A stretch of 64,000 nt of DNA from Burkholderia pyrrocinia. GTDB taxonomy: Bacteria > Pseudomonadota > Gammaproteobacteria > Burkholderiales > Burkholderiaceae. Location of the stretch: the NCBI RefSeq assembly GCF_022809715.1, contig NZ_CP094459.1:2294001-2358000 (forward strand), in the 5' to 3' direction. Both the position numbers and the translations under genes were made by a program. Each line of letters starts with the position of its first letter. Positions within the stretch are counted from its first letter, which is position 1. Under the pieces are notes generated by a model, which was not told the DNA's origin, searched no databases, and saw only the letters and a program-made list of their open reading frames with translations. This document shows, in pieces, positions 29,421-43,000 of this stretch.

Positions 29421-30161
29421 TTACGCGTTTTCCTCGACGTACTCGTCGTCGCCGCGCGCTGCCTGGACCACTTCGTTGACCGCGTTCGCACGGCCTTCCA
29501 GGATCGCGTCGGCCACGCCTTCCGCGTACAGCGCGACTGCCTTGCTCGAGTCGTCGTTGCCCGGGATCACGTAGTCCACGCCTTCCGGCGAGTGGTTCGT
29601 ATCGACCACGGCGATGACCGGCACGCCCAGCTTGTTCGCTTCGGTGACGGCAATCTTGTGGTAGCCGACGTCGACGACGAAGATTGCGTCCGGAATGCCG
29701 CCCATGTCCTTCACGCCGCCGATCGACTTCTGCAGCTTGGCGATTTCACGTTCGAACAGCAGCGCTTCCTTCTTGCTCATCTTCTCGGTTTCGCCCGATT
29801 CGACGGCCGCTTCCATGTCCTTCAGGCGCTTGATCGACACCTTCAGCGTCTTGAAGTTGGTCATCATGCCGCCGAGCCAGCGTGCATTGACGTACGGCAT
29901 GCCCGCGCGCTGCGCTTCCTGGGCGATCGTGTCGCGCGACTGGCGCTTCGTGCCGACGAACAGGATCGTGCCGCGGTTCGCTGCCAGCTGGCGCACGTAC
30001 TTCTGTGCGTCCGTGAACATCGGCAGCGTCTTTTCGAGGTTGATGATGTGAATCTTGTTGCGGTGACCGAAAATGAACGGTGCCATCTTCGGGTTCCAGA
30101 AGCGCGTCTGGTGACCGAAGTGGACACCCGCTTCCAGCATTTGGCGCATCGTAACTGCCAT
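29421..30161 (-). CDS. rpsB: 30S ribosomal protein S2
   Basis: A 246-residue ribosomal protein S2, normal length. Segments: [57 protein letters not shown], and [20 protein letters not shown]. Acidic C-terminal tail. ATG 30161 has GGAG upstream. It is the first gene of the long minus-strand cluster and has its own promoter with a structured leader of about 210 nt. Confidence 0.97.
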
Positions 30162-30375
30162 GTGAATTCTCCACGAGGGTTGGGTCTTAAGCCGGCCGCC
30201 GTACCGCCGCGCGAACCTGCCCCCGAAATACTCCGGAAGGCAACGAATTCCGCGCGGACGGCACCCTGGTTGCGCCGGCTTGCGATTCGACACGTGCAAA
30301 ACGCCCGTGCCGTAAGCCTGTCACCGCGATGCCGCCCCAACATGGGGCAAACTCGGCATTTGGATATCGACTTAG
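30162..30375 (-). promoter_or_regulatory. rpsB 5' leader (possible S2 autoregulatory region)
   Basis: From the predicted start site near 30375 to the rpsB ATG there are about 214 nt with no gene. On the minus strand ATGCCG...CGGCAT encloses an inner GCCCC/GGGGC hairpin (about 30330-30360), a nested stem near the 5' end. In other proteobacteria S2 represses rpsB-tsf through such a leader; that this one does so is inference. Confidence 0.45.
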
Positions 30376-30381
30376 CCAAAG

Positions 30382-30411
30382 AGTATAGCACGCCGAGTTG
30401 TCGGCTCTCAA
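30382..30411 (-). promoter_or_regulatory. Sigma-70 promoter of rpsB
   Basis: Minus strand: -35 TTGAGA (30406-30411), 18-bp spacer, -10 TATACT (30382-30387). Both hexamers match the consensus at four or five positions. It is the best promoter of the window and fits a highly expressed ribosomal operon. Confidence 0.75.
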
Positions 30412-30551
30412 GTCGCTCACCACTTTCGCTTGCCGTGCGGCAGCCGGCCGGACAATCCGCGAAAACCCGCATCGGCACGGCCGGCAGGGGCTGCGACGCC
30501 CGCCATAAGGTGCGATAATCCATCAATTCACCGCATTCCAGGCATACCTCG

Positions 30552-31367
30552 ATGACTATTACGCTCAAAAACGAACACGATATCGCCGAGATGCGCGTCG
30601 CCTGCCGTCTCGCGAGCGAAGTGCTCGACTTCATCACGCCGCACGTCGTCGCGGGCATCACGACCGCCGAACTCGATCGCCTCTGCCACGAGTTCATGCT
30701 CAACGAACAGGGCACGATCCCCGCGCCGCTGAACTACCAGCCGCCCGGCTATCCGCCGTACCCGAAGGCCACCTGCATTTCGGTCAACGACGTGATCTGC
30801 CACGGCATTCCCGGCGAGAAGGTGATCAAGAACGGCGACGCGCTGAACATCGACATCACCGTGATCAAGAACGGCTACTTCGGCGACACGAGCCGGATGT
30901 TCATCGTCGGCGAGGGCTCGATCCTCGCGAAGCGCCTCGTGCAGACCACCTACGAATGCATGTGGCTCGGCATCGACCAGGTCAAGCCCGGCGCGCACCT
31001 CGGCGACATCGGCCACGCGATCCAGAAACATGCGGAAGCGCAGGGCTACAGCGTCGTGCGCGAATACTGCGGCCACGGCATCGGCACGGTGTTCCACGAA
31101 GATCCGCAGGTCGTCCACTACGGCCGTCCGGGCACGGGCATCGAGCTGAAGCCCGGGATGATCTTCACGATCGAGCCGATGATCAACGCCGGCAAGCGCG
31201 ACATCCGCACGATGCCCGACCAGTGGACGGTCAAGACGCGCGACCGCAGCCTGTCCGCGCAGTGGGAGCACACGGTGCTCGTCACCGAAACCGGCTACGA
31301 AGTGCTGACCGTGTCGGCCGGCACGCCGGCGCGCCCCGTGTTCGCGCAACCGGCCGCCGCAGTCTGA
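30552..31367 (+). CDS. map: Methionine aminopeptidase, type I
   Basis: A 271-residue MetAP that removes the initiator Met after deformylation. The two-metal site residues are visible: Asp in NGDALNIDITVIKNGYFGD and GDTSRMF, His in YCGHGIGTVFHEDP, and Glu in FTIEPMINAGKRDIR and SAQWEHTVLVTETG. It is divergent from rpsB (a common map/rpsB arrangement) and starts the map-glnD-pseudouridine synthase run; glnD begins 45 bp later. Confidence 0.97.
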   Translation: MTITLKNEHDIAEMRVACRLASEVLDFITPHVVAGITTAELDRLCHEFMLNEQGTIPAPLNYQPPGYPPYPKATCISVNDVICHGIPGEKVIKNGDALNIDITVIKNGYFGDTSRMFIVGEGSILAKRLVQTTYECMWLGIDQVKPGAHLGDIGHAIQKHAEAQGYSVVREYCGHGIGTVFHEDPQVVHYGRPGTGIELKPGMIFTIEPMINAGKRDIRTMPDQWTVKTRDRSLSAQWEHTVLVTETGYEVLTVSAGTPARPVFAQPAAAV

Positions 31368-31412
31368 GCGCCGTCGCGCCAGCCCGCCCCGCCCCCACCT
31401 GAACGGCCGCCC

Positions 31413-33989
31413 ATGAGCGCTCACGCCGCCCCCTCGCCCGACGCGCTGTCGCGGCGCGCCGAATTCAAGGCCGCCAAGGCCGACATGCTCGAGCGCTTTC
31501 GTCGCGCGACGAACGTCGCGTCTCTGATGCACGCGCAGTCGAAACTCACCGACGACGCACTGAAGCGCGTGTGGGACGATTGCGGGCTGCCGGCGACGCT
31601 CGCGCTCGTCGCCGTCGGCGGCTACGGGCGCGGCGAGCTCGCCCCTTATTCCGACGTCGACATCCTCGTGCTGCTGCCCGATGCGCACGACCCGGCGCTC
31701 GACCCGCGCATCGAGCGTTTCATCGGGATGGCATGGGATCTCGGCCTCGAGATCGGCAGCAGCGTGCGCACGGTCGCGCAATGCATCGAGGAGGCATCGC
31801 AGGACGTCACGGTGCAAACCTCGCTGCTGGAAGCGCGCCGCATCGTCGGCAGCACCGCGCTGTTCGAGCGCTTCACGGTGCGCTACCACGAGGCGCTCGA
31901 CGCCCGCGCGTTCTTCACCGCGAAGGTGCTCGAGATGCGCCAGCGCCACGCGAAGTTCCAGGACACGCCGTACAGCCTCGAACCGAACGTGAAGGAAAGC
32001 CCCGGCGGGCTGCGCGACCTGCAGACGATCCTGTGGATCGCGCGCGCGGCGGGTTTCGGCAGCAGCTGGCGCGAGCTCGACACGCGCGGCCTCATCACCG
32101 ATCGCGAAGCGCGCGAGCTGCGCCGCAACGAGGGTTTCCTGAAGACGCTGCGCGCACGGCTGCACGTGATCGCCGGCCGCCGCCAGGACATGCTCGTGTT
32201 CGACCTGCAGACGCAGGCCGCGGAGAGCTTCGGCTACCAGCCGACGCAGGCCAAGCGCGCGAGCGAGCAGCTGATGCGCCGCTATTACTGGGCCGCGAAA
32301 GCCGTCACGCAGCTCGCGACGATCCTGATCCAGAACATCGAGGCGCAGCTCTTCCCCGCGACGAGCGGCATCACGCGCGTGCTGTCGCCCGACCGCTTCG
32401 TCGAGAAGCAGGGGATGCTCGAGATCGTCGACGACGGCGTGTTCGAACGCCATCCCGATGCGATCCTCGAAGCGTTCCTGCTGTACGAAACGACCCGCGG
32501 CGTGAAGGGCCTGTCCGCGCGCACGCTGCGCGCGCTGTACAACTCGCGCGAAATCATGAACAACGCGTGGCGCCGCGATCCGCAGAACCGCGACACGTTC
32601 ATGCGGATCCTGCAGCAGCCCGAAGGAATCACGCACGCGTTCCGGCTGATGAACCAGACGAGCGTGCTCGGCCGCTATCTGCTGAACTTCCGCCGCATCG
32701 TCGGCCAGATGCAGCACGACCTGTACCACGTGTACACGGTCGACCAGCACATCCTGATGGTGTTGCGCAACATCCGCCGCTTCGCGGTCGCCGAGCATGC
32801 GCACGAATACCCGTTCTGCAGCCAGCTGATCGGCAACTTCGACCGTCCGTGGGTGCTGTATGTCGCGGCGCTGTTCCACGACATCGCGAAGGGCCGCGGC
32901 GGCGACCACTCGACGCTCGGGATGGCCGATGCGCGGCGCTTCTGCCGCGAACACGGGATCGCCGGCGACGACGCAGCGCTGATCGTGTGGCTCGTCCAGC
33001 ATCACCTGACGATGAGCCAGGTCGCGCAGAAGCAGGACACGAGCGACCCCGAAGTCATCAAGCGCTTCGCCGAACTCGTCGGCAACGAACGGCGCCTCAC
33101 CGCGCTCTACCTGCTGACCGTCGCCGATATCCGCGGCACGAGCCCGAAGGTGTGGAACACGTGGAAGGGCAAGCTGCTCGAGGATCTGTACCGCGTCACG
33201 CTCGCGGTGCTCGGCGGCGCGAACCCCGATGCACACTCGGAGCTGAAGTCGCGGCAGGAACAGGCGCTCGCGCTGCTGCGCCTCGAGACCGTGCCCGACG
33301 ACGCGCACCGCGCGCTGTGGGATCAGCTCGACGTCGGCTTCTTCCTGCGTCACGATGCGGCCGACATCGCATGGCAGACGCGTGTGCTGTACCGGCACGT
33401 GAACGCCGAAACCGCGATCGTCCGCGCGCGGCCGTCGCCGATCGGCGACGCGCTGCAGGTGCTCGTGTACGTGAAGGACCGCCCCGACCTGTTCGCGGAC
33501 ATCTGCGCGTATTTCGACCGCAACGGGCTGTCGGTGCTCGACGCGCGCGTCAGCACGACGCGGCACGGCTACGCGCTCGACAACTTCATCGTCACGCAGA
33601 CCGAACGCGACGTGCGGTACCGCGACATCGCGAATCTCGTCGAACAGCAGCTCGCGGCGCGGCTCACCGAAACCGCACCGCTGCCGGAACCGTCCAAGGG
33701 CCGCCTGTCGAGGCTGTCCCGAACCTTTCCGATCACGCCGCGCGTCGACCTGCGGGCCGACGAGCGCGGTCAGTACTACATCCTGTCCGTGTCCGCCAAC
33801 GACCGGCCGGGCCTTCTCTATTCGATCGCGCGCGTACTCGCCGAGCATCGGATCGGCGTCCACGCGGCGCGGATCAATACGCTCGGCGAACGCGTCGAGG
33901 ACATCTTCCTGCTCGCGGGCGCCGGCTTGTCCGACAACCGCCTGCAGATCCAGCTCGAAACCGAATTGCTGCGTGCGATCGCAGTCTGA
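31413..33989 (+). CDS. glnD: PII uridylyltransferase / uridylyl-removing enzyme
   Basis: An 858-residue bifunctional nitrogen sensor that uridylylates PII (GlnB/GlnK) when glutamine is low and removes UMP when it is high. Nucleotidyltransferase motif [20 protein letters not shown] (residues ~69-88), central HD domain ([18 protein letters not shown]) for the removing activity, and two C-terminal ACT domains (first at [20 protein letters not shown], second at [20 protein letters not shown]) that sense glutamine. Length normal. It is 45 bp after map and 16 bp before the next gene, so probably co-transcribed. Confidence 0.97.
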   Translation: MSAHAAPSPDALSRRAEFKAAKADMLERFRRATNVASLMHAQSKLTDDALKRVWDDCGLPATLALVAVGGYGRGELAPYSDVDILVLLPDAHDPALDPRIERFIGMAWDLGLEIGSSVRTVAQCIEEASQDVTVQTSLLEARRIVGSTALFERFTVRYHEALDARAFFTAKVLEMRQRHAKFQDTPYSLEPNVKESPGGLRDLQTILWIARAAGFGSSWRELDTRGLITDREARELRRNEGFLKTLRARLHVIAGRRQDMLVFDLQTQAAESFGYQPTQAKRASEQLMRRYYWAAKAVTQLATILIQNIEAQLFPATSGITRVLSPDRFVEKQGMLEIVDDGVFERHPDAILEAFLLYETTRGVKGLSARTLRALYNSREIMNNAWRRDPQNRDTFMRILQQPEGITHAFRLMNQTSVLGRYLLNFRRIVGQMQHDLYHVYTVDQHILMVLRNIRRFAVAEHAHEYPFCSQLIGNFDRPWVLYVAALFHDIAKGRGGDHSTLGMADARRFCREHGIAGDDAALIVWLVQHHLTMSQVAQKQDTSDPEVIKRFAELVGNERRLTALYLLTVADIRGTSPKVWNTWKGKLLEDLYRVTLAVLGGANPDAHSELKSRQEQALALLRLETVPDDAHRALWDQLDVGFFLRHDAADIAWQTRVLYRHVNAETAIVRARPSPIGDALQVLVYVKDRPDLFADICAYFDRNGLSVLDARVSTTRHGYALDNFIVTQTERDVRYRDIANLVEQQLAARLTETAPLPEPSKGRLSRLSRTFPITPRVDLRADERGQYYILSVSANDRPGLLYSIARVLAEHRIGVHAARINTLGERVEDIFLLAGAGLSDNRLQIQLETELLRAIAV

Positions 33990-34005
33990 ATGAATCCCAG
34001 CGTTT

Positions 34006-35841
34006 ATGCGCACCAAATTGACCGTCAAGAATCCGCGGCCGGCGTCGCCGACCCGCGCACCTGTCCGCTCCGGCAGCCTCGTCGCCCGCAAGGCGGTGCG
34101 TCCCGCTGCGCCGCCCGCGGCAGACAAGCCGGCCCGCCCGAAGAAGGCGTCGGGCCCGGCAGCCGCCGGCGAACGCACGTTCAAGCCGCGCGGTGCCGCG
34201 GGCGCCGAGCGCCCGGGCGCAGATCGCGCAACGGCCAAGCGTGCGCCGCGCGACGGCGGCGCCGAACGCGGCTATCGCAGCGCTGACGGCAAGCCCGACT
34301 CGCGCCCGCCCCGGCGCAGCGACGCCGATGCGCGGCCTCGCCGCGCGGGTGCCGAAGGTGGCGCGCGCGCACCCTATCGCGACAAGGCGGCCGGCGAAGG
34401 CGCGAAACGCAGTTTCGACGACCGTCGCTCATCGTCAGATCGCCCGCCCCGTCGCAGCGACGACGATGCACGGCCGCGCCGCGCAGGCGCTGACGACGGC
34501 AAGCGCACGCCCTATCGCGACAAGGCAGCTAGCGAAGGCGCGAAGCGCAGCTTCGGCGACCGCCGTCCGCCTTCGGACCGCCCGGCCCGTCGCGGCGACG
34601 ACGATGCACGACCGCGCCGCGCAGGTGCCGAAGGTGGCGCGCGTGCACCCTATCGCGACAAAGCGGCCGGCGAAGGCGCGAAGCGCAGCTTCGATGACCG
34701 CCGTACGTCGTCCGACCGCCCGCCCCGTCGCAGCGACGACGATGCACGACCGCGCCGCGCAGGTGCCGAAGGTGGCGCGCGTGCACCTTATCGCGACAAG
34801 GCGGCTGGCGAAGGCGCGAAGCGCAGCTTCGGCGACCGCCGTACCTCGTCCGACCGCCCGCCCCGTCGCAGCGACGACGATGCACGGCCGCGCCGCGCAG
34901 GCGCCGACGACGCCAAGCGCACGCCCTATCGCGACAAGGCAGCCGGCGAAGGCGCGAAGCGCAGCTTCGGCGACCGCCCGGCTCGCCCCGCACGCGACGG
35001 CGAGCGCCGCGCGTCCGGCACGGGCCTGAAGACCGCGCAACCCATCAAGCGCCAGGCTGCCGACACCGATTACGGTGACGAAACGGGCCTGATGCGCCTG
35101 TCGAAGCGGATGTCCGAGCTCGGCATGTGCTCGCGCCGCGAAGCCGACGAATGGATCGAAAAGGGCTGGGTGCTCGTCGACGGCGAACGCATCGACACGC
35201 TCGGCACCAAGGTGCGCGCCGACCAGAAAATCGAGATCGACGAGCGCGCAAGTGCCGCGCAGGCCGCGCAGGTGACGATCCTGCTGCACAAGCCGGTCGG
35301 CTATGTATCGGGTCAGGCGGAAGACGGCTACGAGCCTGCGGCCGTGCTGATCACGCGCGGGAACCACTGGAGCGGCGACCATTCGCCGCTGCGCTTCTCG
35401 CCGCAGCACCTGCACGCACTCGCGCCGGCCGGCCGGCTCGACATCGATTCCACTGGCCTTCTCGTGCTGACGCAGAACGGCCGGATCGCGAAGCAACTGA
35501 TCGGCGAGCAGTCGGACATCGACAAGGAGTACCTGGTGCGCGTGCGCTTCGGCGAACGGCTCATCGACATCGACCAGCACTTCCCCGCGGAATCGCTCGC
35601 GAAGCTGCGCCACGGCCTCGAGCTCGACGGCGTCGCGCTGAAGCCCGCGATGGTGAGCTGGCAGAACGGCGAGCAACTGCGCTTCGTGCTGCGCGAAGGC
35701 AAGAAGCGCCAGATCCGCCGCATGTGCGAACTGGTCGGTCTCGACGTAGTCGGCCTCAAGCGCGTGCGGATGGGCCGCGTGATGCTCGGCGCGCTGCCGC
35801 AGGGGCAATGGCGCTATCTGTCGGCCGACGAGACGTTCTGA
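34006..35841 (+). CDS. RluB/RluF-like 23S rRNA pseudouridine synthase with long repeat tail
   Basis: A 611-residue protein. Residues 1-99 are basic and low in complexity; residues 100 to about 325 are five 46-residue Arg/Asp-rich repeats; residues about 365-415 form an S4 RNA-binding domain (MRLSKRMSELGMCSRREADE); the rest is an RsuA-family catalytic domain with the Asp motif in AGRLDIDSTGLLVLTQNGRI and KEYLVRVRFGERLID, ending in GKKRQIRRMCELVGL. Without the tail it would be about 250-280 residues, like RluB or RluF; which uridine it modifies is uncertain. It is closed by a terminator. The tail is probably disordered and RNA-binding (inference). Confidence 0.88.
   Translation: MRTKLTVKNPRPASPTRAPVRSGSLVARKAVRPAAPPAADKPARPKKASGPAAAGERTFKPRGAAGAERPGADRATAKRAPRDGGAERGYRSADGKPDSRPPRRSDADARPRRAGAEGGARAPYRDKAAGEGAKRSFDDRRSSSDRPPRRSDDDARPRRAGADDGKRTPYRDKAASEGAKRSFGDRRPPSDRPARRGDDDARPRRAGAEGGARAPYRDKAAGEGAKRSFDDRRTSSDRPPRRSDDDARPRRAGAEGGARAPYRDKAAGEGAKRSFGDRRTSSDRPPRRSDDDARPRRAGADDAKRTPYRDKAAGEGAKRSFGDRPARPARDGERRASGTGLKTAQPIKRQAADTDYGDETGLMRLSKRMSELGMCSRREADEWIEKGWVLVDGERIDTLGTKVRADQKIEIDERASAAQAAQVTILLHKPVGYVSGQAEDGYEPAAVLITRGNHWSGDHSPLRFSPQHLHALAPAGRLDIDSTGLLVLTQNGRIAKQLIGEQSDIDKEYLVRVRFGERLIDIDQHFPAESLAKLRHGLELDGVALKPAMVSWQNGEQLRFVLREGKKRQIRRMCELVGLDVVGLKRVRMGRVMLGALPQGQWRYLSADETF
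34303..34992 (+). repeat. Five in-frame 138-bp tandem repeats inside the pseudouridine synthase gene
   Basis: Units start at 34303, 34441, 34579, 34717 and 34855, each 46 codons, with the consensus opening RPPRRSDDDARPRRAGA. Units 1, 3 and 4 continue EGGARAPYRDKAAGEGAKR; units 2 and 5 continue DDGKRTPYRDKAA or DDAKRTPYRDKAA. The last unit is partial at its end. The exact multiple of three keeps the frame open. Copy number is likely to vary between strains. Confidence 0.93.
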
Positions 35842-35872
35842 CCGCGGGCACGCGACGTGCGCCACGCAATGC

Positions 35873-35898
35873 AAAAGCCCGCTTGCGCGGGCTTTTTT
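35873..35898. terminator. Bidirectional terminator between the pseudouridine synthase gene and def
   Basis: AAAAGCCCGC (35873-35882), loop TTGC, GCGGGCTTTT (35887-35896) plus two more T: a 10-bp perfect stem with A-run on one side and T-run on the other, placed between two convergent genes. Works in both directions. Confidence 0.93.
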
Positions 35899-35935
35899 GT
35901 TTCCGGCGGACGACGCGAAACGGGACGCGTGCCGC

Positions 35936-38580
<2,645 letters not shown>

Positions 38581-38707
38581 TTATCTCAGTTTGACGCCGC
38601 GGCGGGGCGTGCAATGCGCGCCGGATCAGCGTGCTGCAGCGCACACGAAAAGGCGTGCGCCGCAACGGCGAACGACGGTGCCGAGGCCCGCCGTCCGCGC
38701 CATCGCG

Positions 38708-39982
38708 TTACTGGCTGAAGAGTCGGCGCGTGACCGGCGAACCGGCCGGGATGCCGGCTTCCTCGAGCTTCGCGTACAGCTTCATCAACTGCTGCTCGAT
38801 CGCGAGCAGCGTCGACTCCGGCAGCGGCCGGCGCGAATCGTCGACGACCCGCGCGCCGATCCGCTCGGACAGCGATTTCGCGTAATCGCACATCAGCCGG
38901 AACGGCAGGATGTCCTCTTCGGCGACCGGCACGTCGAGCACCAGCGTGATCATGTTGCCGCCCTTGTACGTGAGGTCGTCGCGCAGGAAGTTCGTGTCGC
39001 CGAACTGCAGCATGAACACGGGGTTCTGCTTCGCGTCGAGCTTCACGAAACGCGTGCCGTCGCGCGACAGCAGCAACCCGTCCTGCGATGCGACCGCCTG
39101 CACGTAGTTCGCCGACCACGGCGCGCCGTCCGACATCACGTTGATCGACAGTTGCGCGTCGCACTGCGCGGCAAACGCGTCGAGTTCGCGCGCCATCGCC
39201 ACCGTCTCCATCATGTCCGGGAATTCCGGTGCGCCGTCGATCGTGTCGGCGAACTGCTGGACGCCCGTCACGAATTCGGAGAATTCGAGCTCGTTCAGCG
39301 CGCCGCTGCGGTTCGCGAGCTGCGCGGCCGCGCGCAACTCTTCGTAGCGCACGCCGTTCTGCAGCAGCTCCCACTGGCCGCCTTCCGGCTTGCCTTCGAT
39401 GTGCACGGGCTTGCTGCCCGCGCGGCGCAGCCGCTGCGCGGCCGGCAGGATCTTGTCGCCCGGCAGCGGCCCGGCGAGGCGGATCGGTACGATGCAGTCG
39501 ATCCGGCGGTCGACGATCGCGGGCGGCGTCGACGAGATCGTCGTCGCGGCCGGCAGCACGGGTTCGGACGACTCGGCCGGCTCGGCGGCCGCTTCCTGCA
39601 CGACGGCAGGCACCGCTGCTTCACCGGCGGCCGATTCGGCCGACTCGGACGGCAGGTCGGCGCCGGTCGCCTCGGCCTGCAGATCGGCCGGCATGTCCGC
39701 AGGCGCCGCGCCTCCGAACGTCGGCTCGACGCGCGCGGCTTCGGCCGGCGCGGCGGCCGCCGCGACCGGTGCCGCAGGCTCGCGGCGCACCGGCTGACGC
39801 ACCGGCTCGATGAACGGCAACTCTTCGTCGCGCTCGGGGCGGTTCATCGCCTCGGCCGCTTCCTCCGGCATCGGGCGCGGCATCCTGCGCCGCACCTTCG
39901 CGCCCTGCCATGCGTTGTAGACCACGACGCCGCCCACCACGACGGCGCCCGCGCCGATCAAACCGAGTGTCAACTCGTCCAT
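38708..39982 (-). CDS. zipA: Cell division protein ZipA (FtsZ-binding) homologue
   Basis: A 424-residue protein with a single N-terminal membrane helix (LTLGLIGAGAVVVGGVVVYN), a Pro/Ala/Glu-rich linker (about 30-155) and a C-terminal ZipA-type FtsZ-binding domain (about 165-420; VDRRIDCIVPIRLAGPLPGD, then FMLQFGDTNFLRDDLTYKGG). The topology and the neighbours ligA and smc fit ZipA, which tethers FtsZ to the inner membrane in gamma-proteobacteria. It is somewhat longer than E. coli ZipA and divergent, so FtsZ binding is likely but inferred. Confidence 0.85.
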   Translation of the reverse strand: MDELTLGLIGAGAVVVGGVVVYNAWQGAKVRRRMPRPMPEEAAEAMNRPERDEELPFIEPVRQPVRREPAAPVAAAAAPAEAARVEPTFGGAAPADMPADLQAEATGADLPSESAESAAGEAAVPAVVQEAAAEPAESSEPVLPAATTISSTPPAIVDRRIDCIVPIRLAGPLPGDKILPAAQRLRRAGSKPVHIEGKPEGGQWELLQNGVRYEELRAAAQLANRSGALNELEFSEFVTGVQQFADTIDGAPEFPDMMETVAMARELDAFAAQCDAQLSINVMSDGAPWSANYVQAVASQDGLLLSRDGTRFVKLDAKQNPVFMLQFGDTNFLRDDLTYKGGNMITLVLDVPVAEEDILPFRLMCDYAKSLSERIGARVVDDSRRPLPESTLLAIEQQLMKLYAKLEEAGIPAGSPVTRRLFSQ

Positions 39983-40067
39983 GCACGCTCCATCAGCAAT
40001 TCTTTTTCGTCGGGATCGCGAACGGGCGCCCATGCGCCGCGCGAACGCGATCCGGTTTCGTCAAACG

Positions 40068-43000
40068 TCAATTCTGGGCAAAACCCGCTGCGGTTTCCAT
40101 GTCCACCGCCACGATCCGCGACACGCCCTGCTCCTGCATCGTCACGCCGATCAGCTGCTGCGCCATCTCCATCGCGATCTTGTTGTGCGAGATGAACAGG
40201 AACTGCGTCTTGTCGGACATCGCGCGCACGAGATTCGCGAAACGTTCGGTGTTCGCGTCGTCGAGCGGCGCGTCGACCTCGTCGAGCAGACAGAACGGCG
40301 CCGGGTTCAACTGGAACATCGCGAACACCAGCGCGGTCGCGGTCAGCGCTTTCTCGCCGCCCGACAGCAGGTGAATCGTCGCGTTCTTCTTGCCGGGCGG
40401 CTGCGCCATCACCTGCACGCCGGCATCGAGGATCTCGTCGCCCGTCATGATCAGCTTCGCCTGGCCGCCGCCGAACAGGCGCGGGAACAGGTCGCTGAAG
40501 TGGCGGTTGACCTCGTCGAAGGTACCCTGCAGCAGCGTGCGGGTTTCCTGGTCGATCTTGTGGATCGCGTCCTCGAGCGTCGTGATCGCGTCGATCAGGT
40601 CGGCCGACTGCGCGTCGAGGAACACCTTGCGCTCGCTCGCGGCCTTCAGCTCGTCGAGCGCGGCCATGTTCACCGGGCCGAGCGCGTTGATCGCATTGTT
40701 GAGCCGGGTGACCTCGCCCTGCAGGTACGACGGTTTCAGATCCGGCGTCAGCTTCTCGCTCAGCGCGGCCTCGTCGACCTCGGCCGTCGCGAGCTGCTCG
40801 GCGAACTGCTCGACGGACAGGCGCGCGGCCTGCTCCTTCAGCTGCAGCTCGGTGATGCGGTCGCGCAGCGGCTGCAGCGAACGCTCGGCGACGAGGCGCT
40901 GCTCGTCCGACGCGCGCAGCTTCGCGGTCAGGTCGTCGAGCTCGATCCGCGCGGCCTGCAGCGCTTCCTCCTTCACCGCACGAATCTCGAGTGCGTCCTG
41001 CAGGCCCGTGTGCGCGGTCTGCTCGTTGATCGTCTCGAGCTCGGCGCGCGCGTCTTCCAGCGATGCGGCGACGCGCTCGCTCTGCTCGTGCGCAACCTGG
41101 ATGCTGCGCTTGAGCTCGTCGATCCGGGTCACCGCGTTGCGTGCGGCGAAGCGCGCGTCGTTCGCGCCGCGCTCCAGGTCACGCGCTTCCTGACGCGCCT
41201 GCGTCAGCGACTCGTCGAGCGATTCGAACGCGAGCTGGTTATCTTCGAAGCGTGCCTGCAGCTCCGCGAGTTCGCCGTCGAAGCGTTCGAAATTCGCTTC
41301 CGACTCCGCGCGCAGCGCGCGCTGTTCTTCGATCTGCGCACCGATTTCCTCGAGTTCCTCGCGGATCTGCGTGCTGCGCTGCGTATAGCGCTCGTGTGCC
41401 TGCGCGAGCTTCAGTACGTCCATCTGCAGTGCATGCACACGCTGCGTCGCACGCTCGGCCTGCGCGCGCACGTCGCCGAGCGCCTGCGTGGCCTGCGTAT
41501 GCGCGGCTTCCGCGCGCACGGCGGCCGTGCGCGCCTCGTCGGCGAGCAGTGCCTGCGCACGCACCTGGCGCGTCAGGTTCTCGATTTCCTGCTGGCGGGC
41601 CAGCATCCCGGCCTGCTCCGAATCGGCCGCGTACAACTGCACGCCGACGCGCGTGACGATATGGCCGGCCTTGACGACGAATGCACCGCCTGCCGGCAGC
41701 TGCGTGCGCGTCGCAAGCGCCTGCGCGACATCGTCGGCGACATAGACGTTGCCGAGCCAGTCGTTCAGCACCGCGCGAATGCCCGCGTCGTCGATGCGCA
41801 CGAGCGACAGCACCGGACGCAGCCCGGCCACCGCCGCGGGCGGTTCGCCGGCCGCGGGCGGCGCGTAGAACGCGAGCTTCGCGGGCGGTGCATCGGTCGC
41901 GAACGCCTTCACCCAATCGAGATTCGACACTTCGAGCGCGGCGAGGCGCTCGCGCAGCACGGCTTCGAGCGCCGCTTCCCAGCCAGCCTCGACGTGCAGC
42001 TTCTTCCACAGGCGCGGCAGCGCGCCGAGCTCGTGCTTGTCGAGCCACGGCTGCACCTTGCCTTCGGTCTGCACGTTTTCCTGAAGCTGCTTCAGCGCGG
42101 CGAGGCGTGCCTCGAGCTGGTGGATCTGCGCGCCTTCGGCCTGCACGCGCTCCTGCGCGGCACGGCGTTCGCCGTCGAGGCGCGGCACCGTTTCCTGCGC
42201 GTCGGCGAGACGCGCCTGCGCTTCGGCGAGGATTTCCTCCTGCTCGGCGAGCTGCATGCGCAACTCTTCGAGCTGCGCCTCGTCCGGCGCATCGAGCCCG
42301 CCCGCTTCGCTCTTCAGGCGCTCATGACGCTGCTGAAGCTGCTGGAGCTGCTGGTCGGCGTTGCGCTGGTGCGCGGCTTCGAGCTTCAGCGACTGTTCGG
42401 TCTGCGCGATCCGCGCGCGCTCGTCGTTGAGCTGCGCCTGCGCGTCGCGCCACTTCGCCTCGAGCGCCGGCAGCGCGTCGTGCTTCGCGGCTGCGTTGTC
42501 CTCGGCGAGCGCGGCCTTCTCGTCGGCCATCGCACGCGCCTCTTCGGCTTCCTCGAGCTCGTCCTGCGACTTCTCGGCCTGCGCGCGCCATTGCTCGCGC
42601 TGCGCGTTCAGCGCGGCGATCTGCGCCTGCACGCGATTGCGCGATTCGACGATGAACTTGATCTCGGCTTCGAGGCGGCTCACCTCGGCATTCGCCTCGT
42701 AGAGCGCGCCCTGCGCGCCCTGCATCGCGTCGCTCGCCGAGTAATGCGCAACGCGCAGCGTCTCGAGCTGCGACTCGACCTCGCGCAACCTGGCCGTCTG
42801 CGCCTCGAGGTCGATCTGCGCCTGTTCGATCGCACGCTGCTGCTTCTGCTGCTCGCCGGCGGCCTCGTTCTTGCGCAGCAGCCACAACAGGCGCTGCTTC
42901 TCCTCGCCGTCGGCGACGAGTTCCTTGTACTTGGTCGCAACGACCGCCTGCGCCTCGAGCTTCTCGAGGTTCGCGCCGAGTTCGCGGACGATGTCCTCGA

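Noticed and set aside
30528..34238. Minus-strand open frame of 1236 codons antisense to map and glnD
   Set aside because: Same shadow effect; no recognisable motif, while map and glnD are certain.
34303..34992. Regular 138-bp repeats considered as a CRISPR-like or non-coding array
   Set aside because: There are no spacers, the units are contiguous, and every unit is in frame with the pseudouridine synthase.
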